From: Pseudoxanthobacter soli DSM 19599
GTDB lineage: Bacteria > Pseudomonadota > Alphaproteobacteria > Rhizobiales > Segnochrobactraceae
Direction: 5' to 3'
Assembly (NCBI GenBank): GCA_945898215.1
Contig: CAMDHY010000006.1
Span: 1 to 64,000 of the forward strand
Length of the DNA: 64,000 bases
A program made the position numbers and the translations under genes. The notes below the pieces were generated by a model, which ran no database searches, was not told the origin of the DNA, and saw only the letters and a program-made list of their open reading frames with translations. Positions 60,817-64,000 of the stretch are shown piece by piece; within the stretch, counting starts at the first letter, position 1, and the number at the start of each line of letters is the position of its first letter.

Positions 60817-63036
60817 TCAGTCCACCGCGGCAGCCTGCTTCTTCCGGGTCGGCTGGATCGGGCCGGGGAAGATCACCTTGTTGACGAGCTGGTCGCCAGT
60901 GCCTTCCGAGTAGCCGACGGCGAAGGTCTGGCAGAGCTTCTTGGCATCGGCGTCGGTGTTCATGCTGCAGTCGATCACGTCGGTGGAGGCCTGCTTCGGG
61001 AACGGCACCTTGTCCATGTTCACCTGGAACATGTAGACCCGCCCGCTCTCGTCCTGGAGCGAGATGGTGCAGCCCTTCGCCTTGCTGAAGTCGAGCTTGA
61101 AGGCGCCGGGGCTCTGGAACGGGATGTTCGGCTTGTCCGTGCACTGGCCACGCTCGACGATCCGGTTCTTGTCCTTCGGGTCGCCACCAACGGCGATGTC
61201 GAAGGACTTCGCGGCCGGCTGCACCGGACCCGGGAAGGAGATCGTGTGGATCTCCTCACGGGGCAGGATGCGGGTGTAGCCGAAGGCGTTCTGCTCGCAG
61301 GTCAGCTTCGCCGCGGCATCCTTCGTCGGGCTGCAGTCGACCATCTTCTTCGTCTGCGGGTCGTAGCCCGGCCCCGGCGGGAACGGCGGCTGCTGGGTGA
61401 TATTGAACTGATAGACGCGCTTGTTGTCGTCCCAGAGGGTGAGGACGCAGCCCTTGATGTTGTTGATGGAGATGTCGAAGCTCGCGAAGTCGGGGTTGAC
61501 GTCGCGCTGCTTGCCCGACTTGCAGATCCGGTAGTTGGTGTACTTCACCTTGGCGGCCTTGTCGTAGCCGAAGGAGACGTGCACCGGCGGCGTCGCCGCG
61601 TCCGGATTGGGGAGACGGTCCGCTCCGCCGACCGCGAGGATCAGACCGCTGCCGTCGACCTGCATGTTGCCGAGCGCGTCATCCACGGAATAGGCGTAGA
61701 CGTTCGGCGCGTTCAGATACTTCTTGTCGTGGATGAGCAGCACGTAAGGGTCGAACTTGCCTTCCGGGGCGAGCTGCAGGTCGTCGAACAGCCCCTTGAC
61801 GCGGCGGAATTCCTTGTAATTGTCGTCGCGGAAGCCCGCCGTTTCCTCGAGCAGGTTGAGCTTCGCGTTGCCGCAGCCGTCGTTGAAGGGCGTGAAGCCA
61901 TAGATGTGGCCGACCATGCTCATCGTGTCGCCGGAGGCGCGGCTCGCCTCCTTGCACTTCCACTTGGCGAAGTTCTGCTTGTAGTTGTTGAAGTTCTTGG
62001 TGAACAGCACCTGAACTTCGCGCACCTTGTCACAGAAGGCGCCAGTCTTCTTCTTGTCGACGCAGTCGGTGTAGTTGTCGACGAGGGTGTCGAGCGGCGC
62101 CCACGGCGGGTTGGACAGGTCGGGCTGCTTCTCGGTGAGGTTGCGCCCAAAGACGTTCAGCGGCGACGGGATCTTGACGAAATCCGGCACCGTCTTGTTC
62201 ACGAACAGCGGCCAGCCCGGATAGTCGCCGAGGAAGCGGTCCATCGCGTCGTTGAAGTCGTCGATCGACGAGATCATGCCAACATAGCCGACCTGCTCGT
62301 TGTCGTACGGCTCCATCGCCACCGGCAGGAAAGTGGAGTCGACATAGGAGACGTCGTAGTCGACGTTGAAGGGGTTGATCGTCATCGGGTCTTTTTTGTC
62401 ATTGACGGCGCCGAGGGTGTACTCGGTCAGCTGCAGCGGCAGATTGTGCCCGAGCCCGGCGGGGTCGTGATAGATCTGCAGGGCGCCGGAGCCACAGCCC
62501 TTCACGCAGTCGGGCAGCTCAGCGCCCTTGAGCGGCGTCACCTTGGTCTGGTCCGGGCGGTTGTTGATGGCGTCGAGGAGGGCGGCCGGCGGCTTGCCGT
62601 CCGCGGCCGGCGCCGAGAAGATCTCGATGCGGCCGCCGCCCCACCAGTCGGCGAGCTGGTTCGGCTTGGTGCCGTCGGCGTCCTTAACGAGCTGGGTGGC
62701 GACCGGCAGCGTCAGCCGAAGCTCGCCCTTCGGCGGGATGCCCGCGCCCTTGGCCGCGAGATAGAGCCGGAACTGGCCGACCTTCTGGTAGGGCCGCTTG
62801 GCGAGGTCCTTCTTCGGGACCTGCATGTAGGCCTGCAGCCACTGGCCGGAATCCGCCGCTCCCGTGGAGAGCACCGGGTAGATGTTGTAGTCCGGCGAGT
62901 TGTTGTAGATGACGATCGTCATCGGCGGATACTCCGCCTGAGCGGACGCCGGCGTGGCGGCACCCAGCGCGGTGGACGCCAGCAGCGCCGCTGCCGGCAG
63001 CACCCTCGATAACGCGGACAGCCTCATCGGTTTCAC
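60817..63036 (-). CDS. Large secreted protein with duplicated C-terminal module
   Basis: A 739-residue exported protein with a signal peptide (RVLPAAALLASTALGAATPASAQA). The N-terminal part starts MTIVIYNNSPDYNIYPVLSTG and contains WWGGGRIEIFSAP and VSYVDSTFLPVAMEPYD, reminiscent of glucanase/thaumatin-like beta folds, though I cannot name the family. Two ~100-residue C-terminal repeats follow: each goes C...GC(V/T)(L/I)(T/S)L-D---RVY-F---, then FP, a DCS segment, and ends with (S/I)FPGP(V/I)QP. Cysteines are regular, so disulfides are likely. No enzyme motif is certain. Confidence 0.7.
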   Translation of the reverse strand: MKPMRLSALSRVLPAAALLASTALGAATPASAQAEYPPMTIVIYNNSPDYNIYPVLSTGAADSGQWLQAYMQVPKKDLAKRPYQKVGQFRLYLAAKGAGIPPKGELRLTLPVATQLVKDADGTKPNQLADWWGGGRIEIFSAPAADGKPPAALLDAINNRPDQTKVTPLKGAELPDCVKGCGSGALQIYHDPAGLGHNLPLQLTEYTLGAVNDKKDPMTINPFNVDYDVSYVDSTFLPVAMEPYDNEQVGYVGMISSIDDFNDAMDRFLGDYPGWPLFVNKTVPDFVKIPSPLNVFGRNLTEKQPDLSNPPWAPLDTLVDNYTDCVDKKKTGAFCDKVREVQVLFTKNFNNYKQNFAKWKCKEASRASGDTMSMVGHIYGFTPFNDGCGNAKLNLLEETAGFRDDNYKEFRRVKGLFDDLQLAPEGKFDPYVLLIHDKKYLNAPNVYAYSVDDALGNMQVDGSGLILAVGGADRLPNPDAATPPVHVSFGYDKAAKVKYTNYRICKSGKQRDVNPDFASFDISINNIKGCVLTLWDDNKRVYQFNITQQPPFPPGPGYDPQTKKMVDCSPTKDAAAKLTCEQNAFGYTRILPREEIHTISFPGPVQPAAKSFDIAVGGDPKDKNRIVERGQCTDKPNIPFQSPGAFKLDFSKAKGCTISLQDESGRVYMFQVNMDKVPFPKQASTDVIDCSMNTDADAKKLCQTFAVGYSEGTGDQLVNKVIFPGPIQPTRKKQAAAVD

Positions 63037-63687
63037 TCCCCAGCCAGATCCCCGGCGGCCCGACTGAATGGCCGCCGAATGAGAGGGCGCGTGTGGACGA
63101 AGTCATCTGGCGCAGCCCCCGCAGGCCTTGTGGTTTAGGCAGAAACGCGCCCTCCGGCAATCGAGCGGATCGGATTCACAATTATCTCAGCGCCATCCGG
63201 GGTCGCTCCGGAAGATGTTGGAAGATCCGGCGTCTTCCGCCGGCCGGCGCCTCTGCTCCGTTTGTGCGCCGGTCGGAGCGCTCGCGCCGCGCCATCGGCC
63301 ATCGATGTCGATGACTGACGCGATCGTCATTCCGGCGATCGCGAGGGGGCCGATCCCGCGGAGGAGGCGGCTTCGAGCACCGCGGCATGGACGGCGACCT
63401 CGGTTTCCGGCCGAGCGTCACGCGCGGTCGGTCGCGACCGCGGCGAGCACCCGCCCGTCGATCATCACCGACGTCTGCCGCGCGCCTGCCACCCGTCCCG
63501 GTCCGGGATCGGAACAAGACGAGATCGATCAGAAGAGCGCCGCGGATAGCCCGGGCTGCTGCTGCACCGAACGCCACGACGCCGGTCTTCCATTCACAGA
63601 ATTTTGAATGGACACCAATCTTTTGGCCGGGTTCTCGTCGTCTGGAGGGCACTGTGTGGGAAATTTATCAATATAGTGGGGGATTGT
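63037..63687. other. 651-base stretch without a supported gene
   Basis: Short frames on both strands here have arginine/proline-rich compositions typical of shadow translation at high GC and show no family motif. The last ~100 bases are markedly less GC-rich (AAATTTATCAATATAGT at 63661-63677) and carry GTGGGGGA just before the ureohydrolase start, so the promoter and leader of that gene probably lie here. Confidence 0.6.
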
Positions 63688-64000
63688 ATGCCGGATGCGG
63701 ATTCTGAGTTCAACGCGACAGCTTTGCCAACTACCTATCAGTACTGGTGGGGCGTGCCGACATTCCTGCGCTGTCCCTACCGTCCGGATTTTTCCGAAAC
63801 TGACATCGGTCTGATCGGGGTGCCGCACGCTGGCGGCAACCCGGTCGGGCGCATGCAGTATCTGGGCCCCCGCAGCATCCGCAATCGATCGGCTGGCTAT
63901 CATCGCTTTCACCGCGAATTCCGCGTCGATCCCTTCTCGCTCGCGCGTGTCAGCGACCTCGGCGACACGCCGATCACCAACACCCTCCATCCGGACATGG
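63688..64000 (+). CDS. Agmatinase/ureohydrolase family protein, 5' part
   Basis: The first 104 codons of a ureohydrolase-fold enzyme; the gene continues beyond the window. Recognisable are TDIGLIGVPHAGGNPVGRMQYLGPRSIRNRSAGYHRF, the start of the arginase/agmatinase fold, and VSDLGDTPITNTLHPDM. The metal-binding motifs (GGDHS, DxDxxDP) lie outside. Substrate (agmatine, guanidino acids or others) is therefore open. The ATG follows GTGGGGGA. GC content is lower than in the left neighbour. Confidence 0.85.
   Translation, partial: MPDADSEFNATALPTTYQYWWGVPTFLRCPYRPDFSETDIGLIGVPHAGGNPVGRMQYLGPRSIRNRSAGYHRFHREFRVDPFSLARVSDLGDTPITNTLHPDM

Noticed and set aside
1-64000. tRNA or rRNA genes, CRISPR arrays, insertion sequences, integrases
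   Set aside because: No stretch read as a cloverleaf, rRNA, regularly spaced repeat array or transposase in any gap; a tRNAscan or Infernal run would be needed to be sure.

Overview
The window is about 70% GC and reads as chromosomal DNA from a free-living alphaproteobacterium, most likely a Hyphomicrobiales/Rhizobiales member. The evidence is a cbb3 oxidase cluster beside fixLJ and fixK, the siroheme/sulfite-reduction operon carrying DUF2849 and DUF934 genes, the lspA-lipoprotein-M16-M16 string, the DUF1036-pyk pair and the N-formylglutamate amidohydrolase-DUF1244 pair. I saw no rRNA, tRNA, CRISPR array, integrase or intact insertion sequence. Gene density is high and almost every stretch above 300 bases holds genes; the exceptions are described.

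1-11.2 kb is a micro-oxic respiration module. It runs from the tail of ccoO through ccoQ and ccoP to ccoG, ccoH, ccoI, ccoS and an MFS gene with the residue signature of the copper importer CcoA. On the other strand follow a single receiver-domain gene (FixT-like), fixJ and a heme-PAS fixL, with fixK divergent. A perfect FixK box lies upstream of the receiver gene, which suggests a feedback loop.

11.2-25 kb carries an acyl-CoA ligase/GNAT fusion, aldose epimerase, a GNAT gene, a catalytic and a non-catalytic M16 peptidase, a lipoprotein, lspA, an M17 aminopeptidase, an overlooked Flp-type pilin gene, a broken hydrolase, a membrane protein and a phosphohexomutase. 25-35 kb is mostly housekeeping: pyk, a DUF1036 protein, an EamA exporter, N-formylglutamate amidohydrolase, truA/fmt/def, rmuC and a 2-hydroxyacid dehydrogenase. 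Palindromic repeats sit in several gaps.

35-39 kb is a patchier segment. It has an HWE sensor kinase interrupted by an in-frame amber codon, its receiver partner, a PuuE-like deacetylase, and a two-gene HEPN module whose second gene also seems to be cut short by an amber codon. 39-45 kb has an M23 peptidase and the operon cysG-DUF2849-cysI-cysH-DUF934, for APS and sulfite reduction with siroheme supply.

45-64 kb is accessory or regulatory in character. It contains a glutamine synthetase-like ligase, a DHA2 exporter with a divergent TetR regulator and a perfect operator palindrome, secreted proteins, a decayed SRPBCC gene beside a DUF1801 gene, gamma-glutamyltransferase, a less GC-rich potassium-channel-like gene, a bicupin, a TetR/ABA4-like/membrane-protein cluster, a LysR/peroxiredoxin pair, a 739-residue secreted protein with an internal duplication, and the start of a ureohydrolase gene cut by the window end.
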